Source: Mactromeris polynyma (lineage: Eukaryota; Mollusca; Bivalvia; Venerida; Mactridae). Taken from it: a stretch of DNA of 64,000 nt. Every line of letters begins with the position of its first letter. Position 1 is the stretch's first letter. The stretch covers positions 22,938,264-23,002,263 of the forward strand of contig JASFXZ010000007.1 in assembly GCA_032209605.1 (NCBI GenBank). The letters run 5' to 3'. The translations under genes were made by a program, and so were the position numbers. The notes beneath the pieces were generated by a model. That model saw only the letters and a program-made list of their open reading frames with translations. It searched no databases and had not been told where the DNA came from. Of the stretch, positions 35,303 to 45,564 are shown piece by piece.

Positions 35303-35456
35303 GTTGCCATAGCAACGGAAACTGCGAATGACAAATAATTGTAAAAACTCTTTTTTTTGCTGTCTTGACATGTTATCTTGTTTTTTTTACCTAAGAATAA
35401 AGTAGACATGAATTGAATTGCTTTTGTGTTTTTCATTCTTCGGTTGCTATGGTAAC
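35303..35456. promoter_or_regulatory. Two RFX X-box-like palindromes, 140 bp apart
   Basis: GTTGCCATAGCAAC (35303-35316) and GTTGCTATGGTAAC (35443-35456) match the RFX-factor X-box consensus (GTTNCC...GGNAAC type). They sit beside the same repeat end as the larger array at 43.0-43.9 kb. Binding is inferred from the motif only. Confidence 0.5.
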
Positions 35457-35873
35457 GGAGAGGCCATGGGTCTACGTGATCTCGTCTGTTTAGCATATTT
35501 TATTGATAAAAGTAAACTATTTCATATCGATTTTTTTAACAAACATCTTCCTCATGTACCTTTAAAATGATTCTAAAAAACATTAGCTTGATAACAATGC
35601 GCGCGAGTCCAATATTATTGAATTTAGGCGACCTGTCATTGACTTAAACAAACCGTAATTGTTTAAAAACATCGCTTGTTGTGAATGTGAAAACAATTTG
35701 CATCGCAAAGTTACGGCACATTATGTAAACATTGACCCTTTGGGTTTCTTAATCTATATCATCTTTGTGGAAAAGTTCATACAGAAGCAAAACAAAGACT
35801 TATTGAACTTACCCCACCACACGAAACAACTTGACATGTGACACTTACGGCATGTAAATCCGATTTTTTAGAT

Positions 35874-35974
35874 ATGATCTCCCACATGCGACACATAGAT
35901 ATTTTGCGTGTATGTTGTTCATCATGTTACTCATGCTTGGTAAAAGTTTCATGGTGTCGCATGTGGGAGATCAT
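35874..35974. repeat. Hairpin with perfect 21-bp arms
   Basis: ATGATCTCCCACATGCGACA (plus one base) at 35874-35894 is perfectly inverted at 35954-35974, with a 59-base loop. It is either a small foldback or a structured RNA candidate. Confidence 0.75.
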
Positions 35975-36410
35975 GGTACAATGAAGACAAATTGAAATGG
36001 TATGTCAACTTTCGAAACTGTAGACCTCTACTGCCATATGTAATAATATGTCGTGTGTTTTCTTTACCTATCAAACAAAATAATGCCAACCATAATGTAA
36101 AGAACACTAGGATAATTTTAAATCTTATGCGACCTATCGATTAAGTCAAAAACTTAAATAGCATCCACACGAAGTGGCAAAAGATGCAATATCCGATTAT
36201 TTTGTACGTATCCGAATCTGGTCAAAACGGGTTTGTTTTTCAAAGGGAGACAATTTTGGTTGTCAACTTCGCAGCGTCGTTGGATACAAGCTTCGGTGGT
36301 CCGATGATTGATTTTAACAACAACATTTTGCATGTTTACAAGAAATCTGTTGTATTTATGTATAATAATGTATGAAGGCTATCGATTTCGTGTAGTTTTA
36401 AGTCGGCTGC

Positions 36411-36625
36411 TGAAATAAAGCAAGGACCCGTATGTATTATATTCTAAAATACGAACTTTGACTACGTCATGTGCGCTTGCCACAGTGGTGTACGAGTGGG
36501 ATTGTCACGCTGGCGGTCAGCGTTCAATTTTTCGCAATCCCTATTTTTTTATTTATTTTTTAATCCGACTATTATTTTTATTAAATTTTTCACAATAGAT
36601 ATTGATTAAATTGTAACTTTCATTT
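36411..36625 (+). repeat. Direct repeat with tRNA-Asp-like segment, left copy
   Basis: About 190-215 bp from TGAAATAAAGCAAGGACCCG recur at 42092-42290 with few changes (a 27-bp indel in the T-rich part). Inside, GGGATTGTCACGC and the following bases resemble a tRNA-Asp anticodon arm (GTC), so the unit may be an old SINE. Confidence 0.8.
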
Positions 36626-36671
36626 TTTATTTCAGCTTGATTTTTACAATTCTTAAAACATGACATGCATG

Positions 36672-36720
36672 TTACAGGGAATGCCATATACATAAGACGA
36701 TGCCTCCACACCTATTTTGG
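36672..36720 (+). repeat. MPPH-family exon start, fragment
   Basis: TTACAGGGAATGCCATATAC and the following bases up to ATGCCTCCACAC match the 5.2-kb and 59.3-kb copies. The similarity stops right after the start codons. Confidence 0.6.
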
Positions 36721-37065
36721 TTCACCGGGTGGGGCTTACATTAGGTTTCTCTATAGTAGTAGTAGTAGTAAAGTATTTATTTAAGTGACATGTGCTATAT
36801 TACAAAGAACATACATAATATTAAATAACATGATTACAGCACCCGGCCCGATGGGCCTACAAGTCACTGACAATTAAACATAAACAAATTACAGAATGTC
36901 ATCAATTATACATGTATACTGCATACAATATACTAAATTTCATGTATAAATAAGTGTTATGTATAGACACAGTAAATAACAGACGCAGGAACGAGTATAT
37001 GCTATACAAACACAGTATAGTTTATAAATAACAAAGATTATTGTATTTATGACAGGTTTATGAGT

Positions 37066-40000
37066 TTATCTATTATACATGTGATATTGTCTTTTCATGT
37101 ACGCTCTAACTAGATATTTAGCAGTTTTTCTAGGAACGACAGTTATTAAAAACGTACTTTTATCACTATCACTCATCAAGATGAAGTCATTTAGCAAATA
37201 TTGTTCCCTGAAAACATCATTTCGAATAGTTGAATAAAATGTACATTTGACAAGAAAATGAACCTCAGTCTCGGTTTCGCATGAATCACAGAATAAACAT
37301 AGTCTTTGTTCCGGTATTTCGCCAACGTAACGCCCTGTTTCCAACCTCAGTGGGAGAATTCCACATCTAAATTGTGCCAGTAGGGAACGTTCATTTCTTG
37401 CTAAGTTTAAAGTTGTATAGTTCTCTTGTGTGAAAACCTGTTTAAAAGTGATAAAGTATCGTAATTTTGATACGTTTATAACGCTTTCCTTCCAGATATT
37501 GTTATAGAATTGTACAATTGCTGATTTCATAGCAGGAAGGTTAACAACTGTTTTATTATTGAAGTGGTTCTGTAGATGAAGTTTTGAAAGTATATCTTTT
37601 ACATCACAACACCAGTTGTTACGGCACAGATCGTAATCCATAATAAAGACGGATTTGGTTATTCTGTCTTCATTCATGGATATTAGTCTATTCCAATAAC
37701 GAATTATTACGAGCCACCGTCTATATTGAACCGGAAGCCATCCCATATCACTCGTTATTGCAAGAACGGGTGCAAAGCGGTGGACTCCTAGAAAGTATCG
37801 TATTGCTCTATTTTGAACATTGTCTGTAGATTGGAATTTCCGATAACCCCACACACCTGCGCCGTATTCTAATACAGGGATGACACATGACTCGTACAGC
37901 CGTTCAAATGTTTTGATACCGAACTCCTTCAAACCATGTATTTTTGATATTATTCCTCCTAGGGCTCGTCCCGCACTTTTTGAGAGAATATCTGAGTTTG
38001 TAGTGAAATCACCGTTGAAACGAAATATAACTCCCAAGTATTTATATTGATCTACAAGATCAATAACATTTTCACCTATTCTGAAAATGCGTTCTGATTC
38101 ACGTGTTCTACCTTTCCGGAAATGGATGCATTTTGATTTTTCAGTGTTTATGAGGACACGCCATTTTTTACACCATTCATGCATTGTATTAAGCATAGTT
38201 TGTAGATCGTTCTCTGACTTGGCAAGTAAAACAAAATCATCTGCATACAGCAGAATAGACAACTTACGGGTTCCAAGATCAAATCCAAGGTTGAGACTAT
38301 TCACTTCATTTACAAGATCGTTTATAAAAATCGAAAACAGTGTTGGTGACAGATTATCGCCTTGTTTTACTCCCGTTTTACAATTAAACCAATCGGTAAG
38401 TTTGCCATTCACTCGAACACAAGCAGTTGTATGGTCATATATAGACTTAATTGAATTGTATATTTTTCCATCAATATGATTTAACAGTAATTTGTAAAGC
38501 ATCATATCTCTGTTAATAAAGTCAAAGCATTTTTTTAGGTCGATAAACGCGGCAAACACAGATGGGTTATTCTTGACAATACTGTTAAGCGTAAATATAT
38601 GGTCATCACATGATCTATTAGCCCTAAAGCCATTTTGTTCATCCGCGAGTAAATCATTATTCTCTAGGTAACTAGTTAGACGTCCATTTATAAATGCACT
38701 ATAAAGTTTGCTTACACATGATAATAAACTGACACCTCTGTAGTTCATTGGTACGCGTTGATCGCTAAGCCTGTCTTTCAGTATAGGGCAAATAACAGCC
38801 CTTCTCCACAACGACGGAATAATGCTGCAGTCAAATATCAATTGAAACAGTTCTTGTAGAACGGCAATTACGGGTGGATACTTTAAAACACAATATGGTA
38901 TCTCATCATAACCGCACGCTGACCGAGATTTTGTCTTCATCACAATACGAGTAATTTCTTCTATAGAAACATTCATATTTAAAGAAATATTAGATGTATA
39001 TAATGGATCGTCCATATTCTGTTCCAATAAAGTTTTATGTATTTTCGTTTGAGTGAAATGGTGGTCGTCAAACTCATTATTCCCTTCTCCGTTATATAAT
39101 TTCTCGAAGTCAACCTGCCAACGTTTCAACACTTCAGTATCCGAGCGTATAATATTTCCAAGACTATCTTCAACTTCCATGGGTATCGTTTTTTCGTTCC
39201 TGGGACCCAGTGTTTTTATCTTATTCCAGAATTCCGTTGGGTTAGTTGAAGTCATACTTTCGATTTCTATAGCTTTGGCTTTCCTATATGTCCGTTCTGC
39301 CTGTCGAAGTACTTTGTCAAAATTACTACGCCAGATTTTATAATCCTGGTGAAAAACATTTCTAACACGTCTTGGTCCATCGCACTTAAGGAACAGTTTT
39401 TCTTTTGTTCGCATGATATGCCATAATTTGCGAAGATCGTCATTCCAGTACGGCTTTGTATTTTTAAAACGTTTTGTTGTGTTCTTACTATCACTATATT
39501 TCGGAATTTGATTATTCATCTCTTGGAATATAGTGTTGCACAAATTATCATACACTTTGTCAATGTCGTTTTGTGTTTCCCTGCAGATTTCAATTTGGGA
39601 TATAATTTCTATCATGGCTAATCTCGATAATTCACTGTTCATGAAATCCGTCGGTATCTTATTCAACTCATACCGGGTCCGTTTGTTATTATAACGCTCA
39701 GTTGTTGAACGATCAATGTTCTCTATTTGGGTTATCGCAAAGTCCGTGATTAGCATTGAATGATCCGGTAATCTTGATCGCTCACTAAGAAGACCGTGCA
39801 AGTTATAATCGTCAACAATGGATTGTGCTGATTTCACTTCAAAGTTTGTACAGTTATTGTATAAGTCATGTGGTACACATATATAATCCACTACTGCTCT
39901 CCCTTTACTCGATACGGACGTGAAATTGTCATCATTACCAAACCGACCGTTCAATACACAACATTTTGAGTCATTTAGGAAATCCGTGAATTCCTTTCCG

Positions 40001-40530
40001 TGTTGATTAATTGTAGTATCAATAGAAATTCTATTGGGTATCAAGTCAATGTCTTCCGAAGTATCCGATAAATTACCGATTCGTGAATTAAAGTCACCCG
40101 CAATGATCAGAGCATCGCATTCACTGTGTAAATAAATTTGTGATAGAATATGAGCGAAAAAACTTTGAGCGTTACGTCCCCTTGTGGAATATTCGGGTGG
40201 AAGATAACAACTATACGTGATAAGTTCATATTCACTTAGTTTGTGTACTAACTTCAAACCTAATATACCATCCACGGATTTGTCTACGATAGATATACAG
40301 AAATCATTCACAAGCCAGTTTTTCACTAAGAAGCCAACGCCTCCAGATGCTTTTGGTGCTCGACGGTGGATATCTGGTCTATTAAATCCAAACCAAGTGT
40401 ATCCCTGGACGTTTATTGTTCCGTCTTTGTTTAAATGCGTTTCACAGATTGAAATGATATCACTATTTGTTGATATTACGAAAGAAGTTCTAAGTTCATT
40501 ATTTTCATTTGTCCATCCACATACATTCAT
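37066..40530 (-). CDS. LINE ORF2: endonuclease-reverse transcriptase, 1,154 aa, intact
   Basis: The N-terminal APE-type endonuclease shows MNVCGW (residue 1), CETHL (about 30), AGDFNSR (about 147), VVDYI (about 215) and LPDHS (about 258), all expected active-site blocks. The RT core (about 500-850) shows PMNYRGVSLLSC, NGFRANRSCDDH, FIDLKKCFDFINR, GVKQGDNLSPTLFSIFINDL and the catalytic YADD. The C-terminus has a Cys/His knuckle, C-x2-C-x9-H-x4-C (CLFC...HFLVKC, about 1085). The protein nicks target DNA and reverse transcribes its own RNA there. The frame lies in phase with ORF1: after the ORF1 stop TAG there are 13 sense codons before this ATG. Confidence 0.95.
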   Translation of the reverse strand: MNVCGWTNENNELRTSFVISTNSDIISICETHLNKDGTINVQGYTWFGFNRPDIHRRAPKASGGVGFLVKNWLVNDFCISIVDKSVDGILGLKLVHKLSEYELITYSCYLPPEYSTRGRNAQSFFAHILSQIYLHSECDALIIAGDFNSRIGNLSDTSEDIDLIPNRISIDTTINQHGKEFTDFLNDSKCCVLNGRFGNDDNFTSVSSKGRAVVDYICVPHDLYNNCTNFEVKSAQSIVDDYNLHGLLSERSRLPDHSMLITDFAITQIENIDRSTTERYNNKRTRYELNKIPTDFMNSELSRLAMIEIISQIEICRETQNDIDKVYDNLCNTIFQEMNNQIPKYSDSKNTTKRFKNTKPYWNDDLRKLWHIMRTKEKLFLKCDGPRRVRNVFHQDYKIWRSNFDKVLRQAERTYRKAKAIEIESMTSTNPTEFWNKIKTLGPRNEKTIPMEVEDSLGNIIRSDTEVLKRWQVDFEKLYNGEGNNEFDDHHFTQTKIHKTLLEQNMDDPLYTSNISLNMNVSIEEITRIVMKTKSRSACGYDEIPYCVLKYPPVIAVLQELFQLIFDCSIIPSLWRRAVICPILKDRLSDQRVPMNYRGVSLLSCVSKLYSAFINGRLTSYLENNDLLADEQNGFRANRSCDDHIFTLNSIVKNNPSVFAAFIDLKKCFDFINRDMMLYKLLLNHIDGKIYNSIKSIYDHTTACVRVNGKLTDWFNCKTGVKQGDNLSPTLFSIFINDLVNEVNSLNLGFDLGTRKLSILLYADDFVLLAKSENDLQTMLNTMHEWCKKWRVLINTEKSKCIHFRKGRTRESERIFRIGENVIDLVDQYKYLGVIFRFNGDFTTNSDILSKSAGRALGGIISKIHGLKEFGIKTFERLYESCVIPVLEYGAGVWGYRKFQSTDNVQNRAIRYFLGVHRFAPVLAITSDMGWLPVQYRRWLVIIRYWNRLISMNEDRITKSVFIMDYDLCRNNWCCDVKDILSKLHLQNHFNNKTVVNLPAMKSAIVQFYNNIWKESVINVSKLRYFITFKQVFTQENYTTLNLARNERSLLAQFRCGILPLRLETGRYVGEIPEQRLCLFCDSCETETEVHFLVKCTFYSTIRNDVFREQYLLNDFILMSDSDKSTFLITVVPRKTAKYLVRAYMKRQYHMYNR

Positions 40531-40569
40531 ATGTGCTATACGGATTGACTCATTGAGCCGGGGTACATC

Positions 40570-41622
40570 CTATTCTTGATTGTCATGTTGTTCTTGCTGA
40601 TGTTGATACTGTTGTTGCTGTTGCTGCTGCTGCTGATTACGCGGTTGAATTCTTCCCCTCCCATCTACTCTGTAGTTGCGTCCGTCTGGAAGTTGTCGAA
40701 GGATAGCACGTGTATTATTCTCAATCAACCTTTCTGTAAACGATTTGCAACTGTTAATATACACAGTTTTGTAAGGGTGTATGTCTTTAAGAAGAGATTT
40801 ATTCCGTAGCACGGTGATCTTTTCGTTTCTATTTCGAAATTGAACTTTCACTAATCCCGGTTTGTTTTTTCTATAGGATTTGAATCGCTCCGCTTTATCT
40901 ATTGTAACACTCGATGATACTTCGTGGGGTAAAACGTTAATTAAATCTCGTGATTTTTGTAGAACATCCTCATTTTCCTCGTACTGTAGACCAGAAACAA
41001 TAACCGATATGTCTGAGTCATCAATATTTTGTGTATTAGAGATGTTTTCATCCCCTATCCCGTTACTTGTGTTGGTCGGAGGAATTTGCTCTACTTTATC
41101 CATTCTATTTTGTAGCGACTGTATCGTGGTCAACACACTGTCAATACGAGATGCTTCTCGACCTATCTCCAGCGCTATATCATTGCGAATCACTTTGATT
41201 TTTGTATCAATATTTGCCATTAGTTCGTTTCGCATTTTATCCAGCTTACTCTCCAGCATCTGCTTTGTGCTATCTTGGCTGATTTTTAGTTCCTGTACAG
41301 CTGTAAGAAGAGCGTCAATTTTGGAGTCTGTGGATTGAGTAGCCATTTTTGTTGTTTTTACACTTGATTGGTCACGAGGTATTGGGCTATCAAATACGCT
41401 AGGAAGTTTACCTGTCTCTAAATCTTCATTAATTGTATAGTTTTCCTCGTATAATACACTATTTGTTTCACTTAATATGTCACTTAGATGTATATTATCG
41501 ACATCACATTTGTTCAAAGTGCAATACCTGTTGGCGCCAAATTTGCTTTGTTTGGCACGGTGATCTTCTTCAATATCCGATTCACTACTCTTTTTCCGTT
41601 TATTTCGTTTGTTTTTCCCCAT
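40570..41622 (-). CDS. LINE ORF1: coiled-coil RNA-binding protein, 350 aa
   Basis: The start is MGKNKRNKRKKSSESD, a basic likely nuclear-targeting segment. Residues about 95-180 form a heptad-rich coiled coil. An RRM-like and C-terminal domain (about 205-325) follows, with VIVSGLQYEENEDV, a basic KAERFKSYRKNKPGLVKVQF strand region and NNTRAILRQLP. The tail is a nine-Gln run with further Gln/His. This architecture is that of ORF1 proteins of L1-like elements, which coat the RNA and act as chaperones. The poly-Gln comes from a CAG/CAA run and may vary between copies. The stop TAG at 40572-40570 is in frame with ORF2. Confidence 0.88.
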   Translation of the reverse strand: MGKNKRNKRKKSSESDIEEDHRAKQSKFGANRYCTLNKCDVDNIHLSDILSETNSVLYEENYTINEDLETGKLPSVFDSPIPRDQSSVKTTKMATQSTDSKIDALLTAVQELKISQDSTKQMLESKLDKMRNELMANIDTKIKVIRNDIALEIGREASRIDSVLTTIQSLQNRMDKVEQIPPTNTSNGIGDENISNTQNIDDSDISVIVSGLQYEENEDVLQKSRDLINVLPHEVSSSVTIDKAERFKSYRKNKPGLVKVQFRNRNEKITVLRNKSLLKDIHPYKTVYINSCKSFTERLIENNTRAILRQLPDGRNYRVDGRGRIQPRNQQQQQQQQQYQHQQEQHDNQE

Positions 41623-41818
41623 TAGATTACATAGAAGGTAGTATGTCCATCATATACACATTTATATCCATTTATATTCATTTATAATCGAACAATTTCA
41701 CAATTTTGTCCAAATTTTTAGGAGCGAAAAATTAGACGTCCATACTTTTTCACGCATGCGTAAAATATAATATAAATAACTTCAACAGTAGTTCAATTTT
41801 TTCCTGAAATTGCTACTA

Positions 41819-42082
41819 GCCGCGGCCGTGGACCAGTGGTTAGTGCACTGGACTTGTAAACCGGCGATCTGGGTTCGATTCCCGGTCGCGGCAGGTCATA
41901 CCCTTCCATGAAAATTTGACAAAATGTGGAGAAGTTGTCGGCGCCTTGTGGAAGGGTTAGTTAGTACTGGTAAGAATTCAGTCCAGGAAAAACTGGTAAG
42001 GTGAACCGGCCGCCGTATATAACTGAAATATCGTTGAGAAACGGCGTTAAACCCGATGAAACAAACAAACAAACAAACAAAC
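41819..42082 (+). mobile_element. RUDI/V-SINE-like short interspersed element
   Basis: The tRNA-Thr-like head (41819-41892) has pairing acceptor arms, GTGGACCAGTGGTTAGTGC, a TGT anticodon loop and an ideal B box GGTTCGATTCC. The body ends with GAAATATCGTTGAGAAACGG followed by CGTTAAACCC, the V-core known from molluscan RUDI SINEs, and an AAAC-repeat tail. The Pol III promoter looks intact. It lies between the 5' end of the LINE and the right direct repeat. Confidence 0.85.
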
Positions 42083-42091
42083 TGAACTTGC

Positions 42092-42290
42092 TGAAATAAA
42101 GCAAGGACCCGTATGTATTATATTCTAAAATACGAACGTTGACTACGTCATGTGCGCTTGCCACAGTGGTGTACGAGTGGGATTGTCACGCTGGCGGTCA
42201 GCGTTCAATTTTTTTTAATCCGACTATTATTTTTATTAAATTTTTCACAATAGATATTGATTAAATTATAATTTTCTTTTTTATATTATT
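42092..42290 (+). repeat. Direct repeat with tRNA-Asp-like segment, right copy
   Basis: This is a near-identical copy of 36411-36625 with a 27-bp deletion in the T-rich part. Together the two bracket the LINE and the SINE at a distance of 5.68 kb. Confidence 0.8.
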
Positions 42291-42299
42291 GCTATAAAT

Positions 42300-43000
42300 A
42301 ATGTTATAGCTTTGACAACAAATAAAGATAAATATTACAAATAGTGGATACATGATATTTTAGAAAATATATAAAATGTTTTCAAAATATTGTAACATTG
42401 ATGGATATATAGAATATGTCTATGCCAGGCGCGTAGCTAGGCTTACGCACGTACGCACGTGCGTAAAATAATTTAGACAGGTCGAAAAAATAAAAATGAA
42501 ATAAATGCGGACCCCCTAGCACTCGCGTAAAGTCAATTTGGGCTCAGTTACGCGCCTGTATGCAATATTATGTTGTTGCATAGTCATATACAGGCACTGC
42601 TTATATTACAATACTTATATAGTATTGTATTTTTTATAAATATTTTGTTGAATGCAATGGCAACTGTAAGTAGTATGATTGTGCTACATTTCCACACTAC
42701 ATTATCAATCATTATGTCATGTTTTGTTTCATAAAGTATTTGCATTAGATCATTATATTGTATTTTATACCATTGAAGTTAATTGATAATTCGTCAATGC
42801 TATAATTTTGTATGTTACACATAACATGTAATTGTGCTATATCTTTTTTGTGTTGCTTTCATATAGTTGTATGTGATAAATATAAATGCCTGTGCAATTA
42901 ATCTTTACAAATAATATATGACTGTTGTTTTTATCATATATAACAAATGTCTTTTCATTAACCATAGCATTATGTATCTACTTTAGTGCTAGTTAATAAT
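42300..43000. other. AT-rich sequence, no gene seen
   Basis: No supported feature; a TACGCACGTACGCACGTGCG purine-pyrimidine stretch lies at about 42446. Confidence 0.5.
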
Positions 43001-43004
43001 TAAA

Positions 43005-43853
43005 GTTGCCATAGCAACATTAATTGATGTATACATTTTCATTGAACTTCTTATTACATTTGAAATGACCTTGTCAACACACAAGGTTTAAGGCTTGCAT
43101 TAATATCATGTATTTTGCATTCCAGCAAAGTCAAGTCAAACTTTATTTATTGTCAGATAGTGTACAAAAACATAACACAAGCTATAGATAGCTATTTACC
43201 GACATAAATTGCAATACAATTTTGTATATATTCAATGTTACTGTTGCTATGGATTCAAGATATTCAGATGGCAATACAACTTGAATACATTAGTTCAAGT
43301 CAACCAAATGCATTCCAGTTACTTTAAGTCGTCAAAAATATAGTTTCAAATAGCTATTTTTGAACATTTTATTTTTCTAAAAAATGTGTTACCATAGCAA
43401 CCGTTTTTATTTCAATTTTATTATACATGATGATTATTTATAAATACGCTCAGTTGAAAGATTTGAGTGATTTAGAAAAAATCAGATGATAAAAAGTGTA
43501 TTTATATTGTGTAGCCACCTAAAATGCATGTTGTGCCGGTCCAAGAACGTTTGAGTTTCCATGGAAACAAAAAATAAATATTATTACAGAAGAAAGTGTT
43601 GTCATTTATTTTGAAGATCATTACTTTTAAACCGATCAATTATTAAGTTGTTTTTCAAGTTGGACTCAAAAATATTCTTTTCAAATATTTCAAAACTGTT
43701 ACCATGGCAACCAAAACAGAACAATTGTAAAAAGTGACTATTTCAATTTTTATAAACATTTTATGCAATCAGAAATAGTTATGTTAAATATATTTTGAAA
43801 AAATTGTGTTTTTTCATATTTTTACAAATAATTATTTCTGTTGCCATGGCAAC
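43005..43853. promoter_or_regulatory. Array of six RFX X-box-like palindromes at about 145-bp spacing
   Basis: Sites: GTTGCCATAGCAAC (43005), GTTGCTATGGATTC (43243, half site), GTTACCATAGCAAC (43388), GTTTCCATGGAAAC (43555), GTTACCATGGCAAC (43698) and GTTGCCATGGCAAC (43840). Four are full X-box matches and one is a fully palindromic variant. Spacings are 238, 145, 167, 143 and 142. The array is followed at 43937 by GACACAGGGC and GGTGGTAAGTGAATC, the repeat end also seen inverted at 35190-35220. Confidence 0.55.
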
Positions 43854-44176
43854 AGTTTTGATAATATAGCTTAAAAAATGCAGTTTTGTAATATTTATTG
43901 GATTGTCTTATCACAATGACGTTTTCAAAAGAATTTGACACAGGGCCGATTGGTGGTAAGTGAATCTACTCCTTTGCTGCAAATTCGCAAGAAAGTTTGT
44001 TTTTGTTTAATAAAATACCAAACTCTTAATTAATTATATTTGATTAAATACACAAAGAAGCATACACACAAATCCACATTTGCTTCATCTGATATAAAAT
44101 AGATAATAGCTGCAAAAAATATGATTGATATATCAAAGATATTTGAATCCTCAAGGCTTTAATAAGGTGCCTATAA

Positions 44177-44452
44177 GTGTTGCGGACACTACACAAAAGT
44201 TATAAATTGCAATAGTTTTTCCGCAGCACTGTAGTGTCCGCAACACCTTTTTAAAACTTCTTTTACCTCTCATTTTTAAATATTGTTAGTGTTAGAATTA
44301 AATCTATCATTTTGTTTTGTTATAATTATGGTATAAGAGTAAATAAATGCTATATATTAAGTAAAACAATTTAAAATAATTCAGTTAATGAAACAAGTTT
44401 TAAAAAAAGGTGTTGAGGACACTACAGTGCTGCGGACACTACACACTGGCAT
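44177..44452. repeat. Inverted and direct repeats with TGCGGACACTACA core
   Basis: GTGTTGCGGACACTACA occurs at 44177. Its inverse GTAGTGTCCGCAACACC is at 44231. A second forward copy, GGTGTTGAGGACACTACAGT followed by GCTGCGGACACTACAC, is at 44409. The arms 44222-44259 and 44396-44433 pair over about 38 bp. A small ACTGGCATTT/AAATGCCAGT hairpin follows (44453-44494). Confidence 0.75.
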
Positions 44453-45373
44453 TTATACACTGAATTAACACGAAGCGCATGTAGAAATGCCAGTATCATG
44501 GTGCAGTTATTTATACTACAGTGTAGTCTTTAAACTGTATAATTCTTGCTATGTTGTATGGCTATGTTTCTGAAATATTCATGTGTTATGGACACTACAG
44601 AAATCTCTGGGAAATCATAACCTGTTGGTATAGGCATGTCATATATCATTTTTCTTGAAAACAAACTTACATTTCATTCAAATCAATTTCTTTTATGAAA
44701 TTGATGTATTAAAACCCTGCAGGAACATATAACATCAATAAGCATGGTCTGTCAACATTATTGTGAAAAAGGCGTGTGTGTCTATGTTGTATATGCGACA
44801 TTTGAGAGACTCGTTCAATTGTGATAGACACCCACCCATCTTCCCAACGCTTGGCCTTCGTTAATGACTGGCCATTCATCTACATATCCGAGGTCAACAC
44901 TGATTTGTAAAGGGGTACACACCCAGCCTGAGACTTGAATTTCATGTTTATAATTCATACTACATAGCGGATTAAATGTCGTATTTCAGGATTGTCAACA
45001 TTGCATGGCCACAGGGTATGTTAGGAAGATAGGAAGGGAGAGGTGGGGGTTAAATTTGATGGGGTCCCCTTTATAAATATAGGGTCAGCGGTGCGACAAT
45101 GTCACCAGGGGCAGGATAAAAAAAGACTTAGGGAAGTGGTATTTACATGTTTTGTTAGAAAACGTCACGCTTGAATTTTACCCAAACATACATGCATTGT
45201 TTGGTTTAAATTTGTCATGAAGAGCTTGCCATATATGATGACCAAGTCAGAGGGCTAGTTTTAGTGCCATCAATCAGTCTGTTTAGTTATTCAGTCAGAT
45301 CAAGTATCTAACTTCAGTCTTGTTATGTAATTTTGAAACTTTTTATGGAAAGAAACACCAAAAAGTGGTGAAT

Positions 45374-45527
45374 AGTAGTAGCAAAATAGGGTTCGTGGAG
45401 GCGGTTCTGGCGGTTCCTGTCCCCAAATCCGAGTCAGTAGGTCAACCCAACGTTATCGATTCAAGGCCGGATCCTATCAGGTTCATGTTGCGGTCAATGT
45501 CATTAACTCTACGCCATCGGTTCAAGG
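45374..45527 (+). repeat. Left terminal inverted repeat of the 5.2-kb element
   Basis: It matches the reverse complement of 50433-50598 with few substitutions and one 9-bp indel (GTAGGTC duplicated on the right). It holds one copy of the GGTTCAAGGCC-type 61-bp unit found several times at the right end. Confidence 0.9.
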
Positions 45528-45564
45528 CCATATCTGTATGTCAAGGTTTACTGTGGAGGTCAAC

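Larger units (their letters stand above)
36757..41810 (-). mobile_element. Near full-length non-LTR retrotransposon with intact ORF1 and ORF2
   Basis: On the minus strand the element runs from a 5' region near 41810 through ORF1 (41622-40570) and ORF2 (40530-37066) to a 3' untranslated part. The 3' part contains the hairpin GGCCCATCGGGCC (about 36850) and ends in an ACT trinucleotide run at 36757-36775. A RUDI-like SINE abuts its 5' end. The coiled-coil plus nucleic-acid-binding ORF1 and the APE endonuclease plus RT ORF2 place it among L1/Tx1-like or related clades; the clade is not fixed. No stop or frameshift is seen in either ORF. Confidence 0.9.

Noticed and set aside
38087..39343. Plus-strand ORFs opposite LINE ORF2
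   Set aside because: Shadows of the intact 1,154-residue ORF on the other strand.
41819..41892. Functional tRNA-Thr gene
   Set aside because: The cloverleaf is good, but it is attached to a V-core and AAAC tail; it is the head of a RUDI-like SINE.
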